Source: Bacteroidales bacterium
GTDB lineage: Bacteria > Bacteroidota > Bacteroidia > Bacteroidales > VadinHA17
Reading direction: 5' to 3'
Assembly (NCBI GenBank): GCA_003141415.1
Contig: PLLX01000198.1
Span: 1-39,882 of the forward strand
DNA: 39,882 bases
Below the pieces are notes generated by a model, which worked only from the letters and a program-made list of their open reading frames with translations, made no database searches and was not told where the DNA came from. The position numbers and the translations under genes were made by a program. Positions 1-8,416 of the stretch are shown in pieces; within the stretch, counting starts at the first letter, position 1, and each line of letters begins with the position of its first letter.

Positions 1-177
1 AAGAAACAAAAAGTACTTCTTAAGCATATGATTTTACAGCTTCGCCAGGGAGAAGTACCTGAATATAACCGTCAACCAGGTGAATATTTTGAGTTAAAGA
101 CTTCTTTTACTCCCAAACCTATTTTTGATATGGGTGAAGCAAGGAGTTTAAAACATTTTTATTACAAAAGCGGGTGA
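1..177 (+). CDS. C-terminal end of an unidentified protein (partial at window edge)
   Basis: An open frame runs from base 1 to a TGA at 175-177 and encodes the last 58 residues of a protein that begins outside the window. It is rich in Lys, Phe and Tyr and ends HFYYKSG. I recognise no domain. The next gene lies on the opposite strand and ends 39 bp away, so the two are convergent. The reading frame is supported only by being open to the window edge and by its tidy end between two genes. Confidence 0.4.
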   Translation, partial: KKQKVLLKHMILQLRQGEVPEYNRQPGEYFELKTSFTPKPIFDMGEARSLKHFYYKSG

Positions 178-216
178 CGTCATAAGCTATTTTGTAAAAG
201 ATTGAATCCAATCAAT

Positions 217-771
217 TTAACCAATGTATTTGCTTTTTAATTGATTAAGCAGTTCGTGGTATTGTTCATGAATTCCGTGACCTACAACATCTTCCTCAAT
301 TTTTTCAAATTGTTCAAAAATCTCTTTTTGTATCTGTTCACTAAGTGTTTTATTTGCCATAGGAAACAGAATGTTTTCTTCCTTTTGGATATGATTTTGT
401 AAAAGGTTTACGTAGTTTGTCAGATTCGCCGCTATTAATTCACTTGAACAAGTGTCGCCTAATTTACAGTTTTCCAGGCCTCTGTTTATTTCTTTTATAT
501 AGCCCCGTCCAAGCGTGTGTTCCTGGAGCATAACTCCAATTGGACCATTTTCTTTTGGTATTCCTGCTAAAACAAGCGCAGGAAACAGGACATTTTCTTC
601 TTTACCGTGATGGCATTTATCAGCAAATATTTTTAGGAAATCAACAATCTGCTCAACATCTTTTATATAATATCCTTTGTTTGCTTTTATGTTCTCAGCA
701 ATTTTGCTCATTATGCTAAGCATCACTTTAATTGCTTTATGTTCATTTATTAAATCTTCTGTTGGTGTCAT
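217..771 (-). CDS. Hemerythrin HHE-domain protein
   Basis: A cytoplasmic four-helix hemerythrin-like protein of 184 residues, or 193 if a TTG at 798 is used. I prefer the ATG at 771 because the protein then begins MTPTEDLINEH, close to the first HHE helix. The expected di-iron ligands are visible: EH in the first helix, HHGKEE in the second, EH in the third and HIQKEE in the fourth. Such domains bind O2, NO or iron, and stand-alone HHE proteins are often linked to nitrosative or oxidative stress. The precise role here is inference. It lies 70 bp downstream of a cupin gene on the same strand and is probably co-transcribed with it. No membrane segment or partner domain is present. Confidence 0.85.
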   Translation of the reverse strand: MTPTEDLINEHKAIKVMLSIMSKIAENIKANKGYYIKDVEQIVDFLKIFADKCHHGKEENVLFPALVLAGIPKENGPIGVMLQEHTLGRGYIKEINRGLENCKLGDTCSSELIAANLTNYVNLLQNHIQKEENILFPMANKTLSEQIQKEIFEQFEKIEEDVVGHGIHEQYHELLNQLKSKYIG

Positions 772-841
772 AATTCGGATTTGTTTAAGTTTTGACAACT
801 AATTACAGGAATTGTTCTTATTAATCGAATGACTTCCTTTT

Positions 842-1207
842 TCATTTGGTTTTGTGAATCTTTCTGACAATATCTCTGTTCTGAGATAAAGACGGATTAG
901 GTGTTTTTACAACAAGGAATCTTAAATCAAAATTGCTGTTGTTAGACCACCCATGAGGAATATTTGAAGGGCTGACAATTAAAGTATCTTTGGAAACTTC
1001 TTTTATTTCATCACCAATTTCCACAGTACCTGTGCCTTCAAGAACGTAAAAAAAGACATCAACCGGCGTGATATGTTTGATAAGCTTTTGACCCGATTTT
1101 AAGAAGATATGAGCCGCCTGGACATAGTTGGTTTCATGAATTTTTTTAGCTTCCACACCATGTGGATTCTTAGTTGCTTCAATTTCGTTATAATTTATGG
1201 TTTTCAT
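842..1207 (-). CDS. Small single-domain cupin protein
   Basis: A 121-residue protein with one cupin fold and an ATG at 1207. Cupin motif 1 is visible around HITPVDVFFYVLEGTGTVEI, and motif 2 around PSNIPHGWSNN. Metal ligands appear reduced compared with the classical two-His-Glu-His set, so an enzyme activity cannot be assigned. Small cupins of this kind are often sugar- or metal-binding sensors or isomerases. It is upstream of and co-directional with the hemerythrin gene, suggesting a two-gene stress operon. No signal peptide is seen. Nothing in the sequence fixes the substrate. Confidence 0.75.
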   Translation of the reverse strand: MKTINYNEIEATKNPHGVEAKKIHETNYVQAAHIFLKSGQKLIKHITPVDVFFYVLEGTGTVEIGDEIKEVSKDTLIVSPSNIPHGWSNNSNFDLRFLVVKTPNPSLSQNRDIVRKIHKTK

Positions 1208-1380
1208 TTTTAATAAATTAAGTTAAATTAAATGCTTCGATGTTTTAATAGTAACCGCATTCATCTGTTTTTGTTTTAGATTAAACTGCCAAATGTGCAT
1301 TGTAAGCGAACTTATCAAATTTGGTAATTAGATTAGGTATCTGCACTATAGTTAAAAATTGTCAATGCCTAGAGATCTCG

Positions 1381-1600
1381 GGGATACAGTCCCTGGCCCA
1401 CATACCCCCTCTGTAGTTGAGAGATGCTACGATAAGATTTCTTTCAAACAAAACAGTATTAGCTCTATTATTTATCATAAATAATAGGAAGGATAGAAAT
1501 CAGGATAAAAACTCAGAAGAAAATTTTTTCCCAAAAATGAAAACAGTTTGTCTAAAATGTCTTTCTGAAAAATTTTTATAAAAAATTATAAAAATTTATA
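1381..1600 (+). repeat. Diverged 220-bp direct repeat, copy A
   Basis: This block resembles 5732-5947 in order and orientation. Both start with GGGAT..C..TCCC..TGG, continue with CTAC..GA..GATTTCTT, and end with AATGTCT.TCTGAAAAATTTTT followed by AAAAATTTATA. Length is nearly identical (220 and 216 bp). The middle is poorly conserved, so the copies are old. Function unknown. It lies just outside a tRNA-end-like scar and may be part of a mobile-element end or replication/transfer region. Confidence 0.5.
1465..1487. repeat. Perfect 11-bp inverted repeat
   Basis: CTATTATTTAT, one C, then its exact reverse complement. With a one-base spacer it is better suited to binding a dimeric protein than to forming an RNA hairpin. 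No adjacent gene is obvious. It lies within repeat copy A but is not conserved in copy B. Confidence 0.5.
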
Positions 1601-1730
1601 GCAAATTGCTATTATGTAATTGATATGTAGATCATAGCAAAGTATTTTTTCAAATGATTATAATCATTATAAAGCCAGACGTTAGGAAAATATTTGTGGC
1701 AGATTTTGCAGATTTTGTGGCAGGAAGCAC

Positions 1731-1756
1731 AAAACCCCTTGATAATCAAGAGGTTT
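1731..1756 (-). terminator. Intrinsic terminator, read on the minus strand
   Basis: Arms at 1732-1743 and 1745-1756 pair over 12 bp with one G-U pair on the minus strand, followed on that strand by four T. It lies 14 bp beyond a tRNA-3'-end-like sequence in the same orientation, which is where a tRNA terminator would be expected. Confidence 0.6.
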
Positions 1757-1770
1757 ATAGTGCTCATGCG

Positions 1771-1790
1771 CGGTGCGGACGGGACTCGAG
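1771..1790 (-). other. tRNA 3'-end-like sequence, candidate attachment-site scar
   Basis: Read on the minus strand it is CTCGAGTCCCGTCCGCACCG. This fits the second half of a tRNA: a T-loop CGAGT, a T-stem strand CCCGT, a 7-base acceptor strand CCGCACC and a discriminator. No tRNA 5' half is found at higher coordinates, where it should be. Integrative elements of Bacteroidota commonly integrate into tRNA 3' ends and leave exactly such a partial copy. The terminator at 1731-1756 supports this reading. The integrase is absent, so the call is tentative. Confidence 0.45.
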
Positions 1791-1967
1791 TAGAAATTTT
1801 AATTGCCATATATTCAGCATTATAGTGGAAAAATCGGACATATTGACCACCCTAGATCGTTTTGGAGAGACCATGCATTTCCGGCTGCCAAAGACCACCT
1901 TAAGTTAACATCCTTTTTTGCCTCATTTTTATCATAATTTACAGGGTGATTCTACAAAGTTATTTTT

Positions 1968-2723
1968 TTAGTCTGTTTCTCCAAGTGATATATTCATTTT
2001 ATTAATGTGTTTCCTCATTGATTCACCAGAGAGTTCAATACGATGAGCCTGATGTACGATTCGATCGAGTATTGCATCCGCGATGGTATTTTCTCCGATA
2101 ATCTCATGCCATTGTAATACCGGAAGTTGTGAAGTGATTATTGTAGAGCGTTTGCCATGGCGGTCCTCGATAATCTCCATGAGTGAAGAACGGTTTTGAT
2201 TATCAAAGGGCTGTATACCAAAGTCATCGAGTATTAATAGATCCTGCTTTTCGATGCGTGCTATTTCTTTTATATACGAACCGTCAGCTTTTGACATTTT
2301 TAGTTTAGCAAATAGCTTTGTGGTATTGGCATATAAAACTTTATATCCCAGTATGCATGCCTGATTACCGATAGCTGAAGCCACATAGCTTTTACCAATG
2401 CCTGTACTGCCAGTGATAATAATGGTTTCTGATTTATCAATAAAATTACAATCGGCAAAACGCATAATTTGGTTTTTGTCGAGGTTCCTGTCTGTTTCAA
2501 AGTCAAGGTGTTCGATATTTGCTTTGTAACGAAAACGGGCTTGATTTATGTGCCGTTCAATACGGCGGTTGTTGCGATAGTCCCATTCCGATTCAACCAT
2601 GAAAGCCACCATCTCATCTGCTGTCATGCTGGCCATACGCCCGTCTTCAAGGGTTGTTTTAAAGGCCGTAGCCATACCATGGAAGTTCATTTGTTTTAGT
2701 TTCTGTAATGTTTGATCATTCAT
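1968..2723 (-). CDS. istB: IS21-family IstB transposition helper ATPase
   Basis: A 251-residue AAA+ ATPase that assists IstA in target selection. The Walker A motif GSTGIGKS lies at about residues 105-112 and Walker B LLILDD at about 162-167. The N-terminal IstB helical region precedes them. Length is normal for the family. The ATG at 2723 gives the typical start MNDQTLQKL. It follows istA by 76 bp on the same strand. No defect is visible, so the element may still be active. Confidence 0.92.
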   Translation of the reverse strand: MNDQTLQKLKQMNFHGMATAFKTTLEDGRMASMTADEMVAFMVESEWDYRNNRRIERHINQARFRYKANIEHLDFETDRNLDKNQIMRFADCNFIDKSETIIITGSTGIGKSYVASAIGNQACILGYKVLYANTTKLFAKLKMSKADGSYIKEIARIEKQDLLILDDFGIQPFDNQNRSSLMEIIEDRHGKRSTIITSQLPVLQWHEIIGENTIADAILDRIVHQAHRIELSGESMRKHINKMNISLGETD

Positions 2724-2799
2724 ATATTTATATTTTAAAAGTTCGTAATTGGATTAATCCAGCCACGGGTTTATCGTGACTGGATATCTGCTAAATTGA

Positions 2800-4332
2800 T
2801 TATTTGTAATATCCCCCTCCTCGTACATTGCGATGGCCAGGCATTTTTTTATTGTCGTCTTCTGAGTCGAAAGGCTCCTGGTCCAGCCTTTTCTCGATGA
2901 TTGTACGGATGGCATTATAACTGAAGTCACCATAATATAAAGCCCTTCTGCAAGTCATGTTCAGACGATCACTGCCCACGCGCGAAGCAAAGCCGAGGAT
3001 ACCCTGGCATGTTTTATAGGCTTGCTCGGGATGCTGCCTTATCTCAAGAATACGGGTTATATAATCTCTGGTATCGCTTCCGATAAAGGTTGCCCTCTGA
3101 ATAAACTTCTCTGGTGTCCAGTCGCTTTTAAACTGGTGGTGAGATGCAAGATGATCCTCGTTGGTAGTGTATCCGTAGAGCTTTAAATTACGTGTGTGGC
3201 TTACTATCTGGTCGTAATGGTAATAGATTTCTACGAGGTCCTGAGTGTAAAGAATGGTAACCTTCTTTCCAATGTAGCGATAAGGAACACTGTAGTAATG
3301 CTTATCTTCCGCCAGACAGACATGATTGTTTTTCATCACTGTAACTACTTTCTTGCGTTTAGCTTGGTATTTGTGTTTCGGCAGTGGCTGAAGATCCGAT
3401 TTCTCTATTTCTTCAAACAATTGCCTTCGGCTATATGGGCGGCCGGTCAATAGTTTGTTGTTGTGATCCTCAAGTGCTTCTCTTATAGCAGTATTTAAAT
3501 CTGTCAAAGAAAAGAAGGTACGTTGTTTTAAGGAGTGAAAAATCGTCCGGTATATTATCTTAACTGCACCTTCCAACAGAGCTTTGTGTTTCGGTTTATA
3601 GGGGCCAGCAGGAAGAGCTGTCATGTGGTAATGTTCCACAAAATCCCGGAACATCTCGTTAAGTGTAGGTTCGTACCTGTCACTCTTTATTACAGCCGAT
3701 TTTAAGTTGTCTGTTACAATGGCCTGTGGCATACCTCCGTAGTAATGAAGGGCATTTTCACAGGAACAGATGAAGTCTTCTTTCCGCTGTGTCATTGAAG
3801 CCTCGACATAGGTCAGTTGGCTGGAACCAAGGATGGAGACAAAAACTTCTACCGGTACCACTTCTCCTGTTGCCTGATCAACAAAGGACAGCTTATCTCC
3901 GGTATAGTCCACATACATCTTGTCACCGCTCTTATGCTCCATGTGCATCGAAGAGTTCACCTTCTTGCTCCATAGATTATAATGTTCATTAAATTGCGTT
4001 TTTCGATAACCATCCGGATGTTTTAAAAAATATTGCTCCCACTGTTTTCCTCTGGTCTCACCTTTGCGTTTGAGAGCTTTTTCCATGCCAGGAAAGAAGG
4101 CCATCAGGTCTGCCTTGCGCTTGTCCGAAGGGACCTCCGGTCGGGGAGTTGAAAACACTGCTTCCAGTTGAGTGTCAGTGAGGTTATTAATCTCTTCCAG
4201 CGTCTTACCCATAGCAATAAATTGCCGGATATACTTCTTTATCGTGTTTCGCGTAGCTCCTGTGCGGAGACTGATTGATTGTTTACTTACACCCTCGGTG
4301 TACATTTTTAAGATAGTTCTTGCTTTACTCAT
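2800..4332 (-). CDS. istA: IS21-family IstA transposase
   Basis: DDE transposase. An upstream ATG at 4392 would give 530 residues, but I prefer the ATG at 4332 (510 residues) because the protein then starts MSKARTILKMYTEG, directly before the helix-turn-helix. Numbered from 4392, the catalytic triad candidates are D162 (VDYTGD), D228 (IVTDN) and E274 (KALLEGAVK). The C-terminal region is complete. The gene is preceded by the multi-repeat end of the element, which IstA is expected to bind. Confidence 0.92.
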   Translation of the reverse strand: MSKARTILKMYTEGVSKQSISLRTGATRNTIKKYIRQFIAMGKTLEEINNLTDTQLEAVFSTPRPEVPSDKRKADLMAFFPGMEKALKRKGETRGKQWEQYFLKHPDGYRKTQFNEHYNLWSKKVNSSMHMEHKSGDKMYVDYTGDKLSFVDQATGEVVPVEVFVSILGSSQLTYVEASMTQRKEDFICSCENALHYYGGMPQAIVTDNLKSAVIKSDRYEPTLNEMFRDFVEHYHMTALPAGPYKPKHKALLEGAVKIIYRTIFHSLKQRTFFSLTDLNTAIREALEDHNNKLLTGRPYSRRQLFEEIEKSDLQPLPKHKYQAKRKKVVTVMKNNHVCLAEDKHYYSVPYRYIGKKVTILYTQDLVEIYYHYDQIVSHTRNLKLYGYTTNEDHLASHHQFKSDWTPEKFIQRATFIGSDTRDYITRILEIRQHPEQAYKTCQGILGFASRVGSDRLNMTCRRALYYGDFSYNAIRTIIEKRLDQEPFDSEDDNKKMPGHRNVRGGGYYK

Positions 4333-4432
4333 AATAATTAAATTGTTAGACATAAATGATAGGTATTGTATAATACCCTCAACGTTAATCATTCAGCCTA
4401 ATAAATCATGATAAAAAAGCAAGACTAAAGGG

Positions 4433-4549
4433 GGGTGGTCTCTTTGCTCCGGTATTGGGTGGTCAATTTGGTCCGGACATGGGTGGTCAGTTTGCTCCGG
4501 CGAAGGGGTGGTCTTTTTACTCCGGTCTTAGGTGGTCATTTTGACCGTT
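4433..4549. repeat. Five tandem IstA-binding-type repeats at about 24-bp spacing
   Basis: Copies of GGGTGGTCnnTTTGnTCCGG start at 4433, 4457, 4481 and 4506, with a terminal variant at 4530. Spacing is 24-25 bp. The opposite end of the element carries inverted copies at 1834-1853 and 1881-1901, plus a weak one near 1863-1874. This asymmetric array marks the istA-proximal end of the IS. Confidence 0.8.
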
Positions 4550-5203
4550 TTTTCCACCTCCATAACTGGTTTTGATACCAGATACTCTTTGTTTTTCTCT
4601 TAGCCTGAAATTTACACGTTCATCACCAATCTTTGCATATGTCGTAAAATGATCGGCTATTACATCATGTTTTCTAGACCTGAGAACCTTAATTATGGTA
4701 TTTAGTAGTCGAAATGCTCTTGGTCGGCTTTCTTCCTGAACTTGGATATTCAGAACATTATTTCTGTCTGGATAGCTTCCATGGTGGCTTTTATAGTATC
4801 TCCGGACAGCATCATAATAGTCCATCGTGCTTCTGATAAGTTTATCCGGCCTGGAGGAAAGTCTGTCCAGAACTGCTAATGGCAAGTCTTTTGTATTTTC
4901 GATAGTCTGAATTAGTTTTCGCTGTTGTACAATGGGAGAATCAACATTAATATCATCTTCTCCTTTTTCGCCAAGGGTTATTTCATCTTTTCCTTCATAT
5001 TTTGTTGGAAGTTTAGTGACGATTACTCGCTTACCATATTGGATTTTTTGCCAATGTCCCATTGCCGGGATCGGAATATTCATTCGCTTGCATATCTTCC
5101 GAAGACCGTTATCAGAAATCTTATACTTTTTTGCAAGTCTTGAGAGTGGTTCCGCCCACACTAAATCATAGAGTTCTTTGCGAGTTAATGTTACCTGTTC
5201 CAT
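4517..5203 (-). pseudogene. Orphan conserved protein truncated by the IS21 end
   Basis: The protein begins MEQVTLTRKELYDLVWAEPL and carries a short helix-turn-helix-like region (SRLAKKYKISDNGLRKICKR) followed by a conserved IPxPxxGHWQKIQYGK block. I recognise this as the N-terminal signature of a widespread uncharacterised family found in genomic islands. Family members are longer than the roughly 216 residues left here. The last dozen codons, before the stop at 4517, are encoded by the inverted repeat of the IS21 element, so the native C-terminus is gone. The missing part is not found beyond the left end of the IS. DNA binding is suggested only by the HTH-like segment. Confidence 0.7.
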
Positions 5204-5296
5204 ATCGTTTCATTAATAATGTTACAAAAAAGGTAGTAATACTACCAATATCGGAACATTTTTAATGAAATGTAGGTTTGTACCATTAGATATTAA

Positions 5297-5767
5297 TCAG
5301 AAATCAAATTCCAGAAGTTCCTCATCCTTGGTTACTTCATACCACAATCTCATGGACATTAGTTCATCGTATTCTTCTATATCCATTATCCTCCAAAGTA
5401 CATAAGTGCCTTTCTGCATAGTATGACGAACTGTAATTATCTTATTCTTAGATGTGAAAAACATGCTGCAGTATAAATATCCTCTTTCTACATGAACATT
5501 AGTTAGTCGTACAATTTCAAGACTAGAACCTTTATTGTACGTGTATAAGCTATTTATTTTAAGCACTTTGCCTAATGTACAAATATTATCACTTTCGATG
5601 AAATACCATGATGAAAAGAAATGACATCCAAGTCGAAGGAACCAGGATTCTAATTGTCTTTTCAGACAATGGAAGAAAAATCGAATTTTGATGCTTAATG
5701 TACACATAATCTGATGTTTTGATGTATCCCCGGGGATCACTCCCCTGGGGTACCCCTGGTCTGCCAT
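5297..5767 (-). CDS. Hypothetical protein of uncertain start
   Basis: An open frame of 156 codons ends in an acidic tail, EELLEFDF. The first 20 or so codons overlap the GC-rich palindromic part of repeat copy B and are unlikely to be coding. A later start, perhaps near 5590, would give a protein of about 95 residues with alternating beta-type sequence and a plausible composition. I recognise no family. It lies 93 bp from the orphan gene start on the same strand, so they may have formed one unit. Confidence 0.35.
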   Translation of the reverse strand: MADQGYPRGVIPGDTSKHQIMCTLSIKIRFFFHCLKRQLESWFLRLGCHFFSSWYFIESDNICTLGKVLKINSLYTYNKGSSLEIVRLTNVHVERGYLYCSMFFTSKNKIITVRHTMQKGTYVLWRIMDIEEYDELMSMRLWYEVTKDEELLEFDF

Positions 5768-5947
5768 GGCAGGGGTACTACAGAGAGGATTTCTTCCATC
5801 AAAATATGCTAGTCCTGTTTACAATAATAAATACCTGGCTGAGTTGAAATGTATTCAATAATTGAATCAAAAAAATATTCCGGAAAAGAAATTTTGATGG
5901 CCAGAATGTCTATCTGAAAAATTTTTCCAAATTTTTAAAAATTTATA
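5732..5947 (+). repeat. Diverged 220-bp direct repeat, copy B
   Basis: Counterpart of 1381-1600, same orientation. The GC-rich start is elaborated into stacked palindromes: CCCCGGGG-like at about 5728-5750 and a second one around TACCCCTG...CAGGGGTA at 5751-5778. The AT-rich end shares AATGTCTATCTGAAAAATTTTT with copy A. The two copies bracket a 4.3-kb stretch that includes the IS21 element. Confidence 0.5.
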
Positions 5948-6120
5948 CTTAAATCCAATTCAGCATGTTCCCGACAGTTTTTCAATTCAGGTATATTATA
6001 GATTATACCCGTATATTTATATATAATACCCCAAATACTATTAAGGATGCTCGACTATTTTATAGAAAATAACTATTTTATATAAAATAATTATCTGAAA
6101 TCATTTACACTTGATAATGA
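5948..6120. other. AT-rich stretch without a gene
   Basis: Between repeat copy B and the coupling-protein fragment. Dense TATA-type tracts, several stops in all frames, no hairpin with a T-run. The breakpoint that removed the N-terminal part of the coupling-protein gene must lie at its right end. Confidence 0.5.
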
Positions 6121-6729
6121 CAGAAGGATCATGAAAGAATAAGCGCCCCCTTTATTTCTGTTATAATAAGCACGGCGATAAACAGTATGCAGATCCGGAA
6201 CAGGCCAGCCAGTTTTCTTTTGTTTGATGAGGGTACAACTTTTTATATTGACGGGATTTCCAAGATCCCGGCAACAATGAGAAGCTATAATATTGCCACC
6301 GTATTTTCAACGCAGGACCGGGCACTGGCTAAAGAAAATTATGGAGACGTGATCACCAGCAGCCTGCTCGCAAACCTTTCATATCAAATGATAGGAAAGG
6401 CTAATGACCCGGATAGTATTAGATATTACAAGAATATAAGCGAGGAAATTGAAAAGAGGACCGTTTCCAGATCCTTTACTAATTCCGTTATTGGAGGTGA
6501 TACCAGAACGTCGGAGGGAACAAGGGAAACATCCAAGTATAAGAATCAGGATTTCACCAGTCTAAAGCAAGGACAATTCTTTGTTTTTGCTGACGGGAAG
6601 GACAAGCTGTATAACTTTGACCTATTTCCTTTTAAACGATTAGAGTTAAAGGTGAAGCACCATATCACAGAAAAGGATCTGAACGACAATTTTAACCGCA
6701 TAATGGAAGATGTAAAAGATATAATCTAA
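6121..6729 (+). pseudogene. C-terminal fragment of a TraG/VirD4-type conjugation coupling protein
   Basis: The homologous frame is open from 6121, upstream of the first ATG at 6187. The first recognisable residues are APFISVIISTAI, then RNRPASFLLFDEG, which is the Walker B region of Bacteroidota TraG/MobC-type coupling ATPases. IPATMRSYNIATVFSTQD and SLLANLSYQMIGKAN follow, as in that family. Coupling proteins of this group are usually 600 residues or more, so only the last 200 or so remain and the Walker A part is missing. The family delivers relaxosome DNA to a type IV secretion channel at the inner membrane. This stub cannot function and marks a decayed conjugative element. Confidence 0.85.
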
Positions 6730-7252
6730 AGTTGAAGAACCCATTTAATCTGGGATTTAAGATTTTTTTCTTACGTGATAATTACCTTGTTTCCAGTTAG
6801 CACTTCTAAAGTGCAAAAGCCAGTTGCCTTGACAATAGCATAGTAAAACGTTTTGAAATGCTTGTTTTTCGGAATAATTACCTCTTTTACTGCAAAAGCC
6901 AAGTGTATTCATCACTAAACGCCAGAGTTAAGTACTTGTTATGCTATGTATGTTAATTGTAATCTGGCTAGCAAAATGATGTCAATACACCCGGCTTTTG
7001 TAATTAGATCTAAATCAATTAAGGCGTTTAAATATTAAAAAGGTATTTTTTATATCTGAATTGTATAAATTTTACATATTATTAAAACAGAGAGACGTTT
7101 CAGATATCAGATACCACACATAACATTTAAGTTTATCGATAGTTTAATATATTAAACTTGCGAATGGGAAGAAAAAACTACATTTGTTTACAAATTTTCA
7201 AAAATTGTGATCAAGAAAAATCTCATATTTGAATTATTATTAATTGAAAAAC
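6730..7252. other. Gene-free stretch with an inverted repeat
   Basis: No gene in 520 bp. CAAAAGCCAAGTGTATT at 6893-6909 matches the reverse complement of 6984-7000 at 15 of 17 positions. A third CAAAAGCC core lies at 6814-6821, next to a small hairpin at 6800-6814. Being next to a coupling-protein stub, this could be left from a transfer origin or recombination site, but nothing proves it. Confidence 0.4.
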
Positions 7253-8239
7253 TTAAGTCAGGAGTGCAAAAACCGGACACTGATTTTTCCACTCTTGCAT
7301 CTGTTTGGGATTTTTCCCAGTTTGAGGGCAGGGTATGTTATTGAGTCTCTCAAGGGTGGATGCCAGATGCTTACGGGCGTCCTCAAAAGTATCAAAGGTA
7401 TCCCGGTCGCAGAAAGATTTTCGCCGAACCACCTCCACCGAGCGTTCCACATGGCCCTTCTCGTTCCCTCTGCGTACGTTGCAGAACCGCCAGCGAAAAT
7501 GGTACCAGCCCGAAAGGTTGGTTAAAGCCTTGGTTGGCTGCTTCTCATGGCGCCCCACAAACTCAGCTACTGCTACCCGCATGTTGTCGTATACCATCTC
7601 GTGATAGATACCTCCGGCTTGAGCGAAGAAGTCATTGTGCGACTCCATATAGGCCAAAGTGTCTTGCCTTTTGTATAGGTCTCCATAGCGGTAGTTGCTG
7701 CTCGAAGCAGTAAATACCGACATATTTAAACGCTTCTGTTCTCCTCCAATTGTCAGCTTCACCTCGCCCCAATCAAACTCACATTCCTCTCCCGGCAGAT
7801 GAACCTGACGGATAAACGCCTCACGTAACATGATTTCATGTTCGCAGATATAGTTACATACGGTGGTGTATCCAATCTTATAACCCTTGGAAAGAAGGTA
7901 CTCGTGTATATCAATCTTACGTTTGATCTGCTTACGAAGTCCTTCGCGCTTTTTGCGATCATTTTCCAAAACCTGCTCCTGGATCAGCGTCTTAATTTCA
8001 TCGGTCAGCTTGCGTTTATACCGACCTGTACTGTTGTAAACCGGAGCACTAGCTGTGTATTCCTGCAAGCTTTCAGTATTGCCTTCATCTTCAGATTTCT
8101 TCTGGACTTTCAGATGTTCCAACAAATACTTCTTGACAGTTTTTCTGTTAATCTGTAAATCACGAGCAATTTTTCGCTCGCTGTCGCCCTCTCGTAAATA
8201 GCGCCTCGTAATCTCTTGTTTCGTATCCATACTTATCAT
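7253..8239 (-). pseudogene. C-terminally truncated IS21 IstA transposase
   Basis: The 328 residues include the N-terminal HTH (SERKIARDLQINRKTVKKYL) and a DDE core with D in EFDWGEVK, D in VYDNMRVA and E in KGHVERSV. Family members run to about 500 residues, so roughly a third of the C-terminus is missing. It belongs to a different IS21 subgroup from the one at 1826-4556, with little resemblance. Both ATGs at 8239 and 8230 are possible starts. It lies upstream of the sigma factor locus and points away from it. Confidence 0.85.
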
Positions 8240-8416
8240 CCTGTTTTGTGTTGCTTGATCTTTGCCAAAGCAACGGGTTGCTATTGATAAGTGGTATACT
8301 TTTCAACGAGAAGGTGGTATACTTTTCAATTAATATATACACTATTTTTGACTAAGTGAAAAATGTACATTCTTGTTGCCATTTTCTGTACATCCTAAAT
8401 TACCGAAAACTGTACA
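7253..8416 (-). mobile_element. Left half of a second, different IS21-family element
   Basis: The right end carries two inner repeats GTGGTATACTTTTCAA (about 8291-8331) and three outer GAAAA.TGTACA-type repeats between about 8358 and 8416. The element probably ends at the CA of TGTACA at 8416. The element stops abruptly near 7253 inside istA. The rest of istA, all of istB and the other end are missing. Confidence 0.7.

Larger units (their letters stand above)
1208..1730. other. Gene-free stretch with AT-rich and palindromic DNA
   Basis: No credible gene in over 500 bp. It holds repeat copy A (1381-1600), a perfect 11-bp inverted repeat with a one-base spacer at 1465-1487, and a run of A/T tracts near 1561-1600. 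Upstream of the cupin gene, the promoter for the minus-strand pair should lie in about 1208-1300, but I see no clean Bacteroidota -7/-33 consensus. Short open frames here are AT-rich chance frames. Confidence 0.6.
1826..4556 (-). mobile_element. IS21-family insertion sequence, apparently intact
   Basis: A 2731-bp element bounded by TG...CA. The left end, from 1826, reads TGGAAAAATCGGACATATTG. The reverse complement of the right end reads TGGAAAAAACGGTCAAAATG, so the terminal inverted repeats match closely. It carries istA and istB in that order on the minus strand. The istA end has five copies of a GGTGGTC...TCCGG motif and the other end has two or three, the usual multiple-terminal-repeat design of IS21. 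I see no clear target duplication, which suggests that flanking DNA was lost or rearranged after insertion. The right end truncates the gene at 4557-5203. Confidence 0.85.

Noticed and set aside
1654-1908. 84-codon open frame over the tRNA-like scar and IS21 left end
   Set aside because: It crosses the IS boundary, a terminator hairpin and the att-like sequence; no protein features.
6135-6227. Second-frame open segment at the coupling-protein start
   Set aside because: The true homologous frame (PFISVIISTAI...RNRPASFLLFDEG) spans the same bases, so this is a shadow.
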